A program made the position numbers and the translations under genes. From Procambarus clarkii (Eukaryota > Arthropoda > Malacostraca > Decapoda > Cambaridae), in the NCBI RefSeq assembly GCF_040958095.1, contig NC_091208.1, positions 16,485,267 through 16,549,266 of the forward strand: a DNA stretch of 64,000 nt. Direction: 5' to 3'. The notes beneath the pieces are model-generated. The model was not told the DNA's origin, ran no database searches, and worked only from the letters and a program-made list of their open reading frames with translations. This document shows positions 32,699 to 44,699 of this stretch, piece after piece; position 1 is the stretch's first letter; every line of letters begins with the position of its first letter.

Positions 32699-33159
32699 AG
32701 GACCTAGATTCACGAAGCTCCATATATTTCTTCGTAAGTGGGTTTGCTACGAAGGTTCCTAAGTGTGCCCTAAGAAGATGCTTAGGTGCGATTCAATAAC
32801 GTCCACTTAGGAAGAAATTTGTTGGTTCACCTGCATGCCGATAGAGGTCACTACTGTGTTTCGTTTGGCCAATCAGAGAGCAGCAACATTCTTCATATTG
32901 AAGATTTAGCGCTGGTTTATCGGAGCTCTACTGCCTCCTATTTACGTCGAATTTTCTTATAAAATTAGTATATTTCGAAGTAAAACAATGTTTTTTCAAC
33001 TTCTACAGCCAGCACCGACATTGTAGTAAACAAATATGTTACATTTGTTGTTTACCTACGTAATTCTAAGAGATACTGTGTAGCTGTCCTTGTTGCTCGG
33101 AAGATGCGCTGACAATTATTGTATATGTTTACTGAATTTACCCAAGGGCCACTAACTAT

Positions 33160-33429
33160 CTAGTGGCCTCGAAGAGGACAGAAAGCCGGCGGCTTGTTAA
33201 AGGGCCCGTCAATTGCTTTAATGATATTTTTTAGCTGGAATTTGGCATTTACGGCTTCAGCGGGTAGGCGGTTCCATGGGTTTATAGCCCTCTTGGTGGA
33301 AAAAACATCTGTTTTCAGTCCTACTTGAGAGAACATACTCCCCAACACTATATCTGTGATTGCCTTGTTATCAGTGACTTCATACCAAATGGTATAGGGT
33401 ACTTTTAGCTCTGCAATTACTTCATACAC
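33160..33429 (-). pseudogene. LINE ORF2 C-terminal fragment (composite copy 2)
   Basis: Contains AINPWNRLPAEAVNAKFQL. Slightly less decayed than its counterpart at 8454-8642. Confidence 0.65.
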
Positions 33430-34374
33430 TCAGGAATATTGGAAGATATTGTTGTGCTGCACCCAGATTTTGCCAGTGGAAGCTAATAGATCAGCATTAA
33501 GTATTTTGTTCTCTCCTGATTACATGTATGACTGGCCATCCTGTGAGGTGAGGATGTTGAATGAGCTTGTAGCTGGTTTTTTATCTACACTGTGTGGTCC
33601 TTCATACAGAATAGGGAAGCAGCACATTGCTGTGTATACCTAAACATGTTAAAAAATACATTGTTTGAGAGGAGTCTTGTAGAAACTGGTAAGAGTAATT
33701 ATAATATAATGTTTCCATGAATCAGTGCCTATCTCTTGTGAAAATCGCGAAGAGTTGTTTAGTCAGAGTTGATTTGTTTTTTGTATTGAGGCTGGTATTT
33801 TCTACCTTGATTCCATGTATGTCTAACCATCCTGTGAGATGGGAGTTTAGATAAACTTATAGCTAGTTTTTTTATCTACACTGTGTAATATTCCATATAG
33901 AATAGGGTAGCAGCACATTGCTGTGTATACCTAATCTTTTTAATAAAAAAAATCAGTAATAAAGATTTTAAATTATAGTTTTATTATTACAAATACAGTA
34001 CTGTATTATCCTTATTAAATCATGTTAACCATGGATCATTAAGATCTCATGTTGATATGAAAGTCATATTTCTTTTGAACTGCTAATCCATGCTAATCAT
34101 TATAGAAACATTCATTAAATTGTGAATTATGTCTCAATTTTTTACTTCCTTGGATATACTGTACAGTACAAAAGATAGGATAAAAATAAACCAGTAATAT
34201 TTCTTTCATTATATTTTTTTATTTAAATAACTGCATCAATATTTTTACAGCTGACAGGATTTGTTTTATCATACAGGTGCATTATTTGTTAAAAAAAAAT
34301 TGGTTTATTGTTACACACAATGTTGCTACATAGCCTTCCCAGCTTGGTGCCTTCTTTTAATACTTACTGATTAA

Positions 34375-34915
34375 TAAATAAATAATAATAAATAAATTTT
34401 ATTCAGGAAAAGTACATACAGTTGATTTACAAACAATGTTGGATTTACAGACAGCTAGTACATACAATACCTAAAGCCACTAATACTCATAGCATTTCGG
34501 GCAAGGTGTGGGGGAAAAAACACTTAGACTAAAATTTAATAGTAATCGGGATTAGGTATAAATTGTGTTGAAAGAAGGAATAAAAAATAAAAATAGGGGG
34601 GTAACATAGCAGAAATCAGCAATTGTACACGTTGGTAAACAGCATTGTTTAAAAAGTAGCAAGACATGGGTTGACATTTAGGGAATAAGTTAGGTTACAT
34701 GGAGTTAATTAGGTAGTACTTGGTTTTACTCTTAAACTGGTTGAGAGAGGTACAGCCTTTGACATGATTCGGGAGGTCATTCCACATTCTGGGTCCCTTG
34801 ATTTGTAGAGCACTTCTAGTTTGGTTACACACAGCCAAATTGTGTAACAGGAAGAGGTCTTGGACACAAATTCGTTCCATGCTAAATGTGGAGGAATCAG
34901 CTGAGTATTCCTCAA
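34375..34915 (-). pseudogene. LINE 3' end (composite copy 2)
   Basis: LQIKGPRMWNDLPNHVKGCT near 34750-34820 on the minus strand, followed by the 3' UTR and an ATTTATTATTATTTATTT tail. Confidence 0.72.
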
Positions 34916-35997
34916 ATAAAATAAGTTGCCTCAGCTTATAAGGTAAATAAAATAAGCATTTCTCAAATAAGTAGCTGCCTCACCTCACTGTCTTACTGCT
35001 ACATAGCCTTCCCGGCATGGTGCCTTCTGTTGATAATTACTTGTTCCACACCCAAGTTGTATAACAGGAAGAGGTCTTGGACCCCTACTTCCCTATCTCT
35101 TTTTTAATAATCTACAGTATATAGTCATAATTATAGCTTTAAGTATGCAATGATTAAAGTTTTTGACATTTTTACCCTTCTCCTTACCTAACATCATTTG
35201 TGCAGCATATTTTTATTATATGTCTCACCCAGATTTAATCTCAAAATAAAACCAAACTAAATAAATTAGAAATGGGTATGTATAGCTAAGGTACTACTAG
35301 GTGAACAGGGGCATTTGTTGATAGTAAATGATCCCATCAGGCAGGACTCATCACCTTCTCTCATATTTCATGTTCACCAGTGTTTATTTACTTAATAACT
35401 ACAGGTATAATATCTTGCTATTATAAAACTAATTCTAATATCATGAAAGACATATTTACTCAAAGTTTCAAGCAGAGAATGCATATATAACTAACACGAA
35501 GGACTCCTCTTTACGAGATTCAATTTTTATAATCTTTTGTTTATGTTCCAAAATCTTAAAATCGATCCCCGTGTTATGTAGTAGAGAAAAATTGAGTTAT
35601 ATCCAGTTTACGTAAAGCTACGAGTGGTCGAAACCTCACTTAGATCCCGGACCAAACTTACGAAGGTTTTTCCACTTAGTGTAGCTACCTGAATACCGAC
35701 GTAGCCGAAACGAAAGGCGCTAAGAAGGAAAACATTCGTAGCTAAGAAGAAAAACCTTCTTAAGTGCCTTCGTGAATCTGGCCCCATTGCAACAGACAAA
35801 ATGTCTAGTAATTGTATATTGTACCACAGCACATATCTATGCTACCAATCAACTAATTTATCACACTTATTCAGGTGACTAAACAACTGAATATGTGTGA
35901 TAAATTAATCCAGTGAAATGTGAAATCCAAAGTACTTGAAAGTCACATAGAGGTGACCAAACAAAAACAAATATGGGCTGCAGAGGCAGGTGTTATA

Positions 35998-37854
35998 TAA
36001 TAATAATAATAATAATAATTTTTATTTAGGTAAAGGTACATACATAAAGAGATTTTACAAAGTTTGTTGGCTTTATAGATAGAGCTAGTACATACAATGC
36101 CTAAAGCCACTATTACGCAAAGCGTTTCGGGCAGGAAAAAACACTAATGACTAAAGCTTAAAACTAATGGGTAAAAAGAATAAAATGTGTTGAGAACAAA
36201 TAAAAATAGAGGTAAAAGAGGGGGGAACATTGTTGAAAAAGCAGCACAAATACAATTACAAATTATTACAGAAAATTACATTCAAACAGCATTGATTTGA
36301 AAAAAAAAAAAAAAAAAAAAAAAAACATACATGGGTTGACAACAGAGGGGTAAGGTAGGTTACAGGGAATTTATTAGGTATAGCTTCGTTTTTAACTTAA
36401 ACTGGTTGAGAGAGGTACAGTCTTTAACATGGTTGGGAAGGTCATTCCACATTCTGGGCCCCTTGATTTGTAGAGCATTTCTGGTTTAATTAAGTCGTAC
36501 TCTAGGAATATCAAAACTGTATTTATTTCTGGTGTGGTGCTCATGGGTTCTGTTACAACCTTCTATGAAGCTTTTGAGATCAGGATTGGCATTATAGTTT
36601 AGCGTTTTATACATGTATAATACACACGAGAGAATGTGCAGTGACTTAATGTCTAACATATTCAGAGATTTGAGTAGGGGTACCGAGTGATGTCTTGGGC
36701 CAGAATTGGATATTGTCCTAATAGCAGCTTTGTATTGAGTAATTAGAGGACGTAAGTGATTTTGGGTAGTAGAGCCCCAAGCACAAATACCATAGTTGAG
36801 ATAAGGGAGTAATAGAGAGTCACCAGGGCAGGGCGTGGTACATAATATCTGATCTTAGAAAGAATGCCCACAGTTTTTGAAACTTTTTTTGATATGTTTA
36901 GAATGTGTCCCTGGAAATTCAGCTTGTGGTCAATGAGAATGCCAAGGAATTTGCCATCTAATTTGTTACAAATTTGGGTATTGTTTATTTTGAGATTTAT
37001 TTGATTAGAGGATTTATTGCCAAACAGAATATAGAAAGTTTTGTCAATGTTAAGGGTGAGTTTGTTGGCAGTTAGCCACAGATGGACTTTATTTAGCTCA
37101 GTATTTACTGTGGCATTTAGAGCAAGGGGATCAGGACTGGAGTAAATGAAGGTTGTGTCGTCAGCAAATAGAATTGGTTTGAGGTGTTGGGAGGCATTTG
37201 GAAGGTCATTAATGTAGATGAGAAAGAGGAGAGGGCCAAGTATGCTGCCCTGGGGAACACCAATGTTAATGGGTAGGGTGGGAGAAATTGTCTTATTCAC
37301 AGAAACACATTGAAGCCTGTCAGTAAGGTAGGATTTGAGGTATTGTAGGGAGAGTCCTCTGACACCATAATGATGTAATTTAAGAAGAAGGTTTTGGTGG
37401 TTGACAGTATCGAAAGCTTTACGCAGGTCCACAAATAACCCAACAGGGAACTCATTTTTATCAAGAGCTGTATGAATCGAGTTAAGCATACTAATAAGTG
37501 CATCGTTAGTGCATTTTTGGGCCTGAAGCCATATTGGCAAGGGCTAAGTATATTGAGTTTGGCTAGATATGAGTAAAGCTGCTTATAGATTAGTTTTTCA
37601 AAAATTTTTGACAAGTTTGGCAGGATTGATATAGGTCTGTAGTTGTTAACATCTGTGAGATCACCACATTTGTGGACAGGCGTTACTCTCGCTTTTTTTA
37701 GAATATCTGGAAAGGTTTGGAGTTCAAGTGACTTGTTGAAGAGCAAAGCAATAGCAGGGGCTAAAGATCTGGAGGCTGTCTTGTAGATTAAAGTTGGTAT
37801 CTCCTCAAGGGCACCAGACTTGGTTTTAAGGGAAAGGATTATCTCATTGACATC
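35998..37854 (-). mobile_element. 5'-truncated LINE (Jockey/CR1 group) inside the gypsy LTR
   Basis: Minus strand. The 3' end is a TTA-repeat tail at 36025-35998, preceded by a 3' UTR containing the GCCCGAAACGC motif and the C-terminal LQIKGPRMWNDLPNHVK-type peptide (~36430-36480). The RT spans 36743-37854. It is 5'-truncated within the RT N-terminal region. The junctions fall precisely within the gypsy LTR text TGTTATA|ACTCAAATTC. Confidence 0.88.
36743..37854 (-). pseudogene. LINE reverse transcriptase
   Basis: First part (37297-37854): SDVNEIILSLKTKSG, KKARVTPVHKCG, NYRPISILPNLSKIFEKLI, QYGFRP. One frameshift near 37500-37540, then VGLFVDLRKAFDTVNHQNLL (motif A, catalytic Asp), GVPQGSILGPLLFLIYINDL (motif B) and PILFADDTTFIY (FADD motif C), thumb ...LNFQGHILNISKK. 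Catalytic residues are intact. The sequence places it in the Jockey/CR1 superfamily. The endonuclease domain is absent because of 5' truncation. Confidence 0.88.
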
Positions 37855-38082
37855 ACTCAAATTCTATGTCAGTTGAAATATAACCAATCACAGGCAAGTA
37901 GGCCTCTGACGTCATGCCAGACAGAGGAGCATCAGCATGCTCCCAGCAGCCTCAGTTCTCTCACAAACCCAGAGTAAGGTGGACCTCGGTTGGCCAGATA
38001 TATACCTTGTTGTCTCGGTCAATAAATATATACAGAAGCGACTACTGTGTCTACATTCAACCCGAACAAGGCAAACGAATAC
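37855..38082 (+). repeat. 5' LTR of gypsy element 2 (main part)
   Basis: Matches 45707-45932. It contains AATAAATATATACAG, probably the U3/R region. Confidence 0.9.
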
Positions 38083-39574
38083 TGGTAGCAGCAGTGGGAC
38101 CCAGAATTTTTTTTTCTGGAAACTAAAATTCAAGTACCCAGCATCGCCGTGTGTTTCACAGTACAGCCGCCACCGCCATCAGCCGCCTCCACAAGCCGCC
38201 ATCCTGCCACCCAAGCATCAAATATTGTGCCAGACCGGGGTCCTGCCATCAACCACTACTCCAGGCCAACGTTTCAGAAGTAAGGGTCAATATTTTCCTG
38301 TGAGAACGCTCATTCATCAGTGAGGAGGAAGGAAGCTTCCGCGCCAGCCATTTTTGAATCTCGCGCCACCACGTGGGAACCTGCATCACCACCACCGCCG
38401 CCGCCCAAGCTGACAGTATCTAAGCTTTGTGAGTGTTCTAGCTACTGAAATCTTGGTCAGCCATCGTCGCAAGTATCAAGTGATTATTGTGGGTGTTGTA
38501 CAGTTATTCAAGAGGAATTGGTGAAAGAAAGACTACAATTGTTTGACAAGTGTCGCCACCATACACACCGCCACCTCGCCTCCCTCTCAAGCTCACACAC
38601 CTCGCCACAGCCTCCTGCTACACCACTCTTCTGTGAACTCCTGTCTCCCTATCGTGATTTCTCCACCGATATCGTCGCAATAACGTCGTCGTCAGAGTTT
38701 ATCTTCGTGTTTCCAACATCAATCTAGTGTGGGGTCAGCTTCGCTCAACTGCCGCTAGGAGCGCTGCTGTCGAACCAGATTGTAAACAGACCTCACATGT
38801 GCCACTTCACAAGCCCTGCCGCCGTTTTTGTGTTGGCCACTGTTATATTGAAAATCCTGCAGCCCTGAGATAAGTAATTGTTAGTTGAGAACAACGTGCC
38901 AAGTTTTAAAACGTGACTTACATAATAATATCCATAATATCTTATGAATTAACCTTTCAGTGACTTGTTAAATATTGGAGCTGATTCAGTCCTCCATTTC
39001 CTCAGTTTCTCTGAGTCATTTCAATATTTCCTGCATTGATTCCATTATTCATTAATTGTTACTAGTGTCATTAGTGAATTCAAAGGTGAGAGAAGTAAGA
39101 AATAATTGTTTCTAGCAGTTTATTTTGCATAATAGAAATTTGTTTTTGAGATTTCCATAGACAATAGAACATAGAAAATTTTTGATATTTCTCCAGACCT
39201 AACTTGAAATTTATCCTTTAAGCATTTTATTTTAAATTTTTACCATAGCAGTTATATACATTCCTGTGTCCAGTTTATGTGCTACATCCATATTTCTTGC
39301 ATTGCCACTTGTTGTGTTGAGTCTTTTAATGAAATTTTGCAATTGCATTTCCCAGTTTTTATTTTAAATTGCTGTGCTTAGTCTGGTTTAATTAATTTAC
39401 GTACATCTAATTCCAGACATTTTTTTTAATGAAAGAGTGCTAAAATTAGTTTACAATTTGCTTGTTCTTAATTATTTTCTTGCCAAGCCCAATTTAATAA
39501 TTTTATTTCTGCCATTTTTACTTTAGCCAAGTTGATATTTTTTTGTGTGTTTATTTTTGTGTATACTATTTCTG
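38083..39574 (+). other. 5' leader of gypsy element 2
   Basis: The PBS lies at its start. The leader is ~1.49 kb, long and initially C-rich (CACCACCACCGCCGCC) and later T-rich, with short fortuitous frames only (e.g. 38518-38727). Confidence 0.65.
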
Positions 39575-40759
39575 ATGCCAGGTGCACTTAATTATAATCT
39601 GCGTTCAAATATTACTTCCACGGCTGTGACAATGCCTACCACTGTTGAAACCCCTTCAGACTCAACAGGAGCAGTTGCTCACCCCAATGGCCAGAGATCA
39701 GCTCAGGAAATGGCTATTCCTCTTTTTGTTGGGGAATCGCGCTTATTAGAATCATGGTTTAGTAAGGTTGAAGCGAAAACTGTTGCACGTTTTTCTAAGC
39801 CTACTGATGCCGAATACTTAGCATTTGCACGGTCAGCTGTAGACACAACCAAAGGTGATGCACGTTTCGTTGTTGACGAGAAAGCCATTGTTAGCCTCCA
39901 GTCTTGGCCCGAATTTAAGGATTTCTTTCGCCGTCACTTTGTTAACAAAGGAGACCTTGACCCGTATAGGTTAGTTAAGAAAATTGCCAATGCCACCATG
40001 CAGCCTGGTGAATCGTTTAATGCATTTACTAGCCGTCTCGATCAGTATCTGTATGCCTTAGTTTCTGCTATGAATAATTCGACTTGGTTAGATAAAGACA
40101 ATAATCTGTCCCCTGAGGCTATGGCCGAGATGATAGCATTTGGGACTTTAATGCATTTTGCCCCAGAGCATACTAAACAAATCATTGAGCAACAAAATTT
40201 TGGTGTTAAACATGAAATTGGTGAAGTGTTTGAGGCTATTAACAATGCCCCCGATAAACTAGCTCCCCGAAGTGCTCAACTGTTGCCACCCTCTGATACT
40301 GTAAATGTAGTAACAAGCTCTCAGCATCCTCCCACAAACTATCAAAACTCTTGGTCGCAGAAGCGTACCCATGCTCGTAGCCCCCAGTCAAATTCGCCGC
40401 CTCATAAATTGCCGAAACGCCATAGTCCACAACCATCCACTCCCTCATGTTGGCATTGTGGTAAGAGCAACCACCTCGCAAGGGACTGTTGGTCCGCCCC
40501 TAGATCATCACCTCCTAGACAATTCAAGTTGGTCACCACACTGCGGATTGTAGAGCTAGGCAAAGGACATCTCCACCTCGTAACTCCCACAGTCAGTCTT
40601 GGCGAGGCGCACAGCGTCCAAGACATTATCAGAACTCTCGTAATTACAACTCCCAGACCAGCTATAATGCACCTTCAAATTATAATGCTCAGTCACAGAA
40701 TGCTGGAGCTCAGAATGTTCACTCCATGTCGTCGGGAAACCCCCAAGGCCATCCGCTAA
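39575..40759 (+). CDS. Gag of gypsy element 2
   Basis: Start chosen at MPGALNYNLRSN (39575); an in-frame Met ten residues upstream lies in a hydrophobic stretch that looks like leader. Gag capsid-like region with WPEFKDFFRRHFVN, LVKKIANATMQPGESFNAFT and a C-terminal CCHC knuckle CWHCGKSNHLARDC (~residues 300-313), then a Pro/Ser-rich tail. The open frame is unbroken to 40759. The downstream pol is in a different frame. Confidence 0.85.
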   Translation: MPGALNYNLRSNITSTAVTMPTTVETPSDSTGAVAHPNGQRSAQEMAIPLFVGESRLLESWFSKVEAKTVARFSKPTDAEYLAFARSAVDTTKGDARFVVDEKAIVSLQSWPEFKDFFRRHFVNKGDLDPYRLVKKIANATMQPGESFNAFTSRLDQYLYALVSAMNNSTWLDKDNNLSPEAMAEMIAFGTLMHFAPEHTKQIIEQQNFGVKHEIGEVFEAINNAPDKLAPRSAQLLPPSDTVNVVTSSQHPPTNYQNSWSQKRTHARSPQSNSPPHKLPKRHSPQPSTPSCWHCGKSNHLARDCWSAPRSSPPRQFKLVTTLRIVELGKGHLHLVTPTVSLGEAHSVQDIIRTLVITTPRPAIMHLQIIMLSHRMLELRMFTPCRRETPKAIR

Positions 40760-40793
40760 CCAATTCAAGCTAGCCAATCCTAGTGCCCTCCCT

Positions 40794-42150
40794 GTGTATT
40801 CAGTAGCTACCCAAAATAGATTTGGACACTTGACAGAGGAGGACACTGACTCTAGACCAGTTGTAGATGTTGACGGATCCACAGTAAATTTGACCCAAAC
40901 AAGACGCAGATATTCCAGACAACATAAGTCAAAAGTAGTAACTTGTCCAGTCTCAAGTGATGGTCCCCTTGTCTCAGCCATTGTACATGGTAGAGTTTTA
41001 AAAGTTTTTCTTGACTCAGGTGCAAAAATTAATATTGTCAAGCCCTCAGCTCTTAGAGACATTGAAAGTAAGCACCCTACTACTTTAAAACAGTCACACA
41101 TACCTTTTCTAAGAGGTATTTCAGGAAATAAAGTAAAAGTTCAGGGTGAAATTGACCTCCCACTCAAGTTCAATGATGTCACATTGTCTATAACATGTTT
41201 AGTTGTTGACATTATTCATTTTCCTGGAGACATTCTCTTAGGTCTGTACACCATGATTGATGAAAATATTGCACTGTTTCCCCATCGTTGGAATATAAGT
41301 ATCAAAGACCACGTCATACCCTTGTGTAGCATGTATCGACAGGGCCATGAGTTCAACCTTCAATCAGATTACGTTAATTTTGTTGACACCCGCTTTGCTA
41401 GCATAGGTTTGTCAGATCATTGTCGTGGTAGCATACCTGAGAAAACAGGCACTCGATTGAAGCATAGTAGTTGTGCAGTTGTTAAGGAGAATGAGTATCG
41501 GGACTTTCTGGAAGGGGACGCCCTAACGGATTCTCGTTGTCTCGCTCGCCTGGCAGCTTCCATCTTTGAAGTCAGTGGTTCCACGGCTACTGACACTGCT
41601 ACACCCTCATTCTCTCACCAGAATAAGAGTTAAGGTTCAGGGAGTGCCTGAGTTGTCGGATGTGATTGCGGAAAGTGAAACATGTAAAGTGAATGGTACA
41701 TTTGTTGAACCCTCCTGGCAGACAGTGCAGGATGGTACCGTTACATTATTTATTGCAAACACTAGTAATGGCGACATCCATCTCCAGTCTGGTACCCATG
41801 TTGTAGATTTTGCCCATTACTGGTTACCGGTGCGAGTTGTGGATGATGTCTCCATGGATCATACTGTTTGTACACTCACACCAGGAGAACAGGGATCTCA
41901 GCCAGAGGTGCAAGCGCAACACCTCAGTCCTACTGATTTTCCTGACTCTGTGGCTCAGCTTTTGGAAATTTTGAACAGGAATAGAGCTGTTGTTGCTCTA
42001 CCAGGAGAAAAATTAGGTCTCACTCCTCTTATTACACATAAAATTCCCCTTGAACAAGGAACTACGCCTATTTATGTACCAGCTTACCGTCCCATTCTCA
42101 GAGAGCAGAAGCCGATAGACTTGTACAGGAAATGTTACAGAGTGATGTAA
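40794..42150 (+). pseudogene. Protease and linker of gypsy element 2
   Basis: The protease core is VLKVFLDSGAKINIVKPSAL (aspartic protease, DSG) near 40990-41050, followed by the flap/ILLGL region (FPGDILLGL at ~41225). The frame shifts near 41600 and the RT N-terminal linker continues to 42150 (RNRAVVALPGEKLGLTPLI, HKIPL). Frameshifts at both ends break continuity. Confidence 0.8.
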
Positions 42151-42704
42151 TTGAATCGAGTAATTCGCCATGGAACGCTCCATTGATTCTTGTACCAAAG
42201 CGAGATGGGACTTGGAGACCTGTAATCGATTATCACAAGCTTAACAGAGTAACAATACCTGATCGTTTCCCACTTCCAGTTCTAAATGATTTGTTGCAAA
42301 GTATTGGTCGAAACAAAGTATTCTCAACATTAGATTTGTTGCAGGGATTCTGGCAAATCCCCCTTGATGAGGAAAGTAAACAATTGACAGCCTTTAGTAC
42401 TCCCAATGGTCATTTTCATTTCAAAAGAATGCCGTTTGGTTTGCGTAGTAGTCCAATAACCTTTTCATGGCTCATGACAAATCTATTTCGTACATTGATA
42501 GGAAGTACGCTTCTAGTTTACCTTGATAATCTCATAATCATGTCGCAAGATGTTCAGACTCATTTCCAGAACCTTGAAAAAGTACTTGGAAAACTTACTG
42601 AAGCTAATTTAAAAATAAAGCTTGCAAAATGTTCATTTTTAAAGCAGAAGATTAATTTCCTAGGTCATACATTTACACCTTCAGGTATTACATTGAATGA
42701 ATAA
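42132..42704 (+). pseudogene. Reverse transcriptase of gypsy element 2, YLDN at motif C
   Basis: LVPKRDGTWRPVIDYHKLN, NKVFSTLDLLQGFWQIPL (motif A Asp), FKRMPFGLRSSPITFSWLM (motif B) and LLVYLDNLIIMS, where the second catalytic Asp of YxDD is Asn. Then FLGHTFTPSGI. The change D to N is expected to abolish polymerase activity. The frame ends at 42704 and restarts in another frame. Confidence 0.88.
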
Positions 42705-43846
42705 AAAATTATTGCTGCCCGTGATTTTCCAACACTTCGTACCGCAGAAGCCGTAAGACATTTACAGGTCTTGTAGGATTTTATCATTCGTTTATTGCTG
42801 GATTCTCTATTATAGCTGCTCCGCTTTACAAGTTGCAAAGAAAAGACGAACCCTTTGTTTGGGGAGAGGCCCAGGATCAGTCATTCAAAAAACTCAAAGC
42901 AGCCTTGATTTCGTCACCTGTCCTTAGGTACCCAGATTTTTCTAAACCTTTTACGTTGGTTACAGATGCTAGTGACATAGGCCTAGGTGCTGCATTACTT
43001 CAAACAGAAGGTCACAGAGATCACGCAATAGCTTATGCTAGCCGTACATTATCTAAAGAAGAGAAAAATTTTAGCGCAACAGAACGAGAAGCCTTGGCAG
43101 TTGTCTGGGCACTTAAACATTTCAAGGATACAATTTATAATTACCCAGTTCATGTTCTTACAGATCACCAACCATTAATTCCCTTGTTCAAAAATAAGAA
43201 TCCAGTTGGAAAGTTTGCTAGATATTTGCTCACAATTCAAGAATTCAATCCCACATTTGGATATATTCCAGGGAAGCAAAATGTTGTAGCCGATGCGTTT
43301 TCTCGACACGTAGCTGCGATTCAGTTAAATTACCCAGCATTAGATGCTACAGTAGTAGAAACGGAACAAAGACAAGACCCCATATGGGCACCCGTCATTA
43401 AATTTTTGACTAAGCAAGACACTCGCCCGATTCATAAACCGACAGCACCATTGAAAGAATTAGTTATGTTGGACAATTTACTGTGTAGAGTAGTAAAGCT
43501 AGGGACAGCCCCGAGGAAATGTTGTCAGTTAGTTGTTCCAGCTGTCTTGGTACCAACTGTGTTAAAAATTATCCATGATGCTCCTGCAAGTGCACATCCA
43601 GGAATGGATCGTACACTCCAACAAGGTCGATTGAAGTATTTTTGGCCAAAAATGGCTAAGGAGATTGCTCATTATGTTGACAGATGTTTAACTTGTTTAC
43701 AGCACAAGGGACATGTTTCAGGACCTAATCCAATTCAGGTGTACCCAGCAACTAAAGCTCCTTGGGAACGAATATCGATGGATTTATTGACAAATTTTGC
43801 GGAAACAGAGAGAGGGAAACAAACATTTACTTGTAATGGTCGATAA
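42705..43846 (+). pseudogene. RNase H and integrase N-terminus of gypsy element 2
   Basis: After a frameshift: connection, then RNase H (PFTLVTDASDIGLGAALLQ, FSATEREALAVVWALKHF, VLTDHQPLIPL, KQNVVADAFSRH), then the integrase HHCC finger (HDAPASAHPGMDRTL, RCLTCLQHKG) and WERISMDLLTNF with the first catalytic Asp. It ends near 43846 with another frameshift. Confidence 0.87.
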
Positions 43847-44390
43847 TTTTTCACGGTTTTGCGAACTAGTTCCTATCCCGAACAAAACAGCAGAAACTAT
43901 AGCCAGTGCATTCCATGACCAAATAATTTGTTTATATAGTATGCCTAAAGTAATCCTTTCAGATAATGGTCCAGAATTCAGTAATAGTATTTTAACTAGC
44001 TTGTGTGATTTATATAACATCAAAAAATGTAGCATCATGCCTTATCATCCAGCAAGTAATGGACTAGTCGAACGTACTAACAGGAAAGTGTTAGATGCCT
44101 TGAGAGTCACGTTGAATTTTGATAACAACAATTGGGATGATTTTATACCCTTAATTCAGTGTGCTATAAATTCTTCAATTAATGTTTCTACAGGTGACAC
44201 ACCTCACACTATTCTTTATGGTACAGATAAGATCCTCCCTAATGAATTGATTAACGTACCTCCTACTCCCTTATATAACGTAGATGATTTTGTTCAAGTG
44301 AAGCGTAGACAGATGCAATTAGTATTCAAGAAAAAACGAGAACAACTGTCCAAAGCTACAGCCGAGTTCACCCTAGCAAGGAATGCATGA
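43797..44390 (+). pseudogene. Integrase core of gypsy element 2
   Basis: HLLVMVDNFSRFCELVPI, VILSDNGPEFSN (second Asp), and MPYHPASNGLVERTNRKV (Glu). All three DDE residues are visible, one in the preceding frame. The frame stops at 44390. Confidence 0.87.
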
Positions 44391-44426
44391 GCTAAACCCA
44401 GTAAAATAACTATTGGATATGTAGTA

Positions 44427-44699
44427 ATGATACTTAACCAACACAGGTCTGGTCCTATGTATAAGTTAACTAAGAAATTTTTGGGTCCATATAAGGTAAT
44501 CGAGCTTATCAAAGGTAACAAATACAGACTTAAGAGCTTGTTAACAGGAGAGTATATAAATGAACATTTAGACCACATGAAGTTAGCTAAAATGACTGTT
44601 GACGAGACTGATGAGGAAGATGACAATGAACTTACCCAGACAGATACTCCTACTCGGACACCACCTTCTGTGGTTGACAGACCACTTGATGTTCAGTAA
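44427..44699 (+). pseudogene. Integrase C-terminal (GPY/F) segment of gypsy element 2
   Basis: KLTKKFLGPYKVIELIKGNK is the GPY/F module; it ends in an acidic tail. In frame with the integrase core but separated from it by a stop. Confidence 0.8.

Larger units (their letters stand above)
32699..35785. mobile_element. Composite TIR element, copy 2
   Basis: ~3.09 kb, collinear with 7995-11393 minus its SINE. Ends: AGGACCTAGATTCACGAAGC and the reverse complement of GGGGCCAGATTCACGAAGG. It carries the same internal LINE fragments at 33160-33429 and 34375-34915 (-). No transposase. No target duplication was identified. Confidence 0.78.

Noticed and set aside
38518..38727. Small gene in the gypsy element 2 leader
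   Set aside because: Short, low complexity, inside the untranslated leader.
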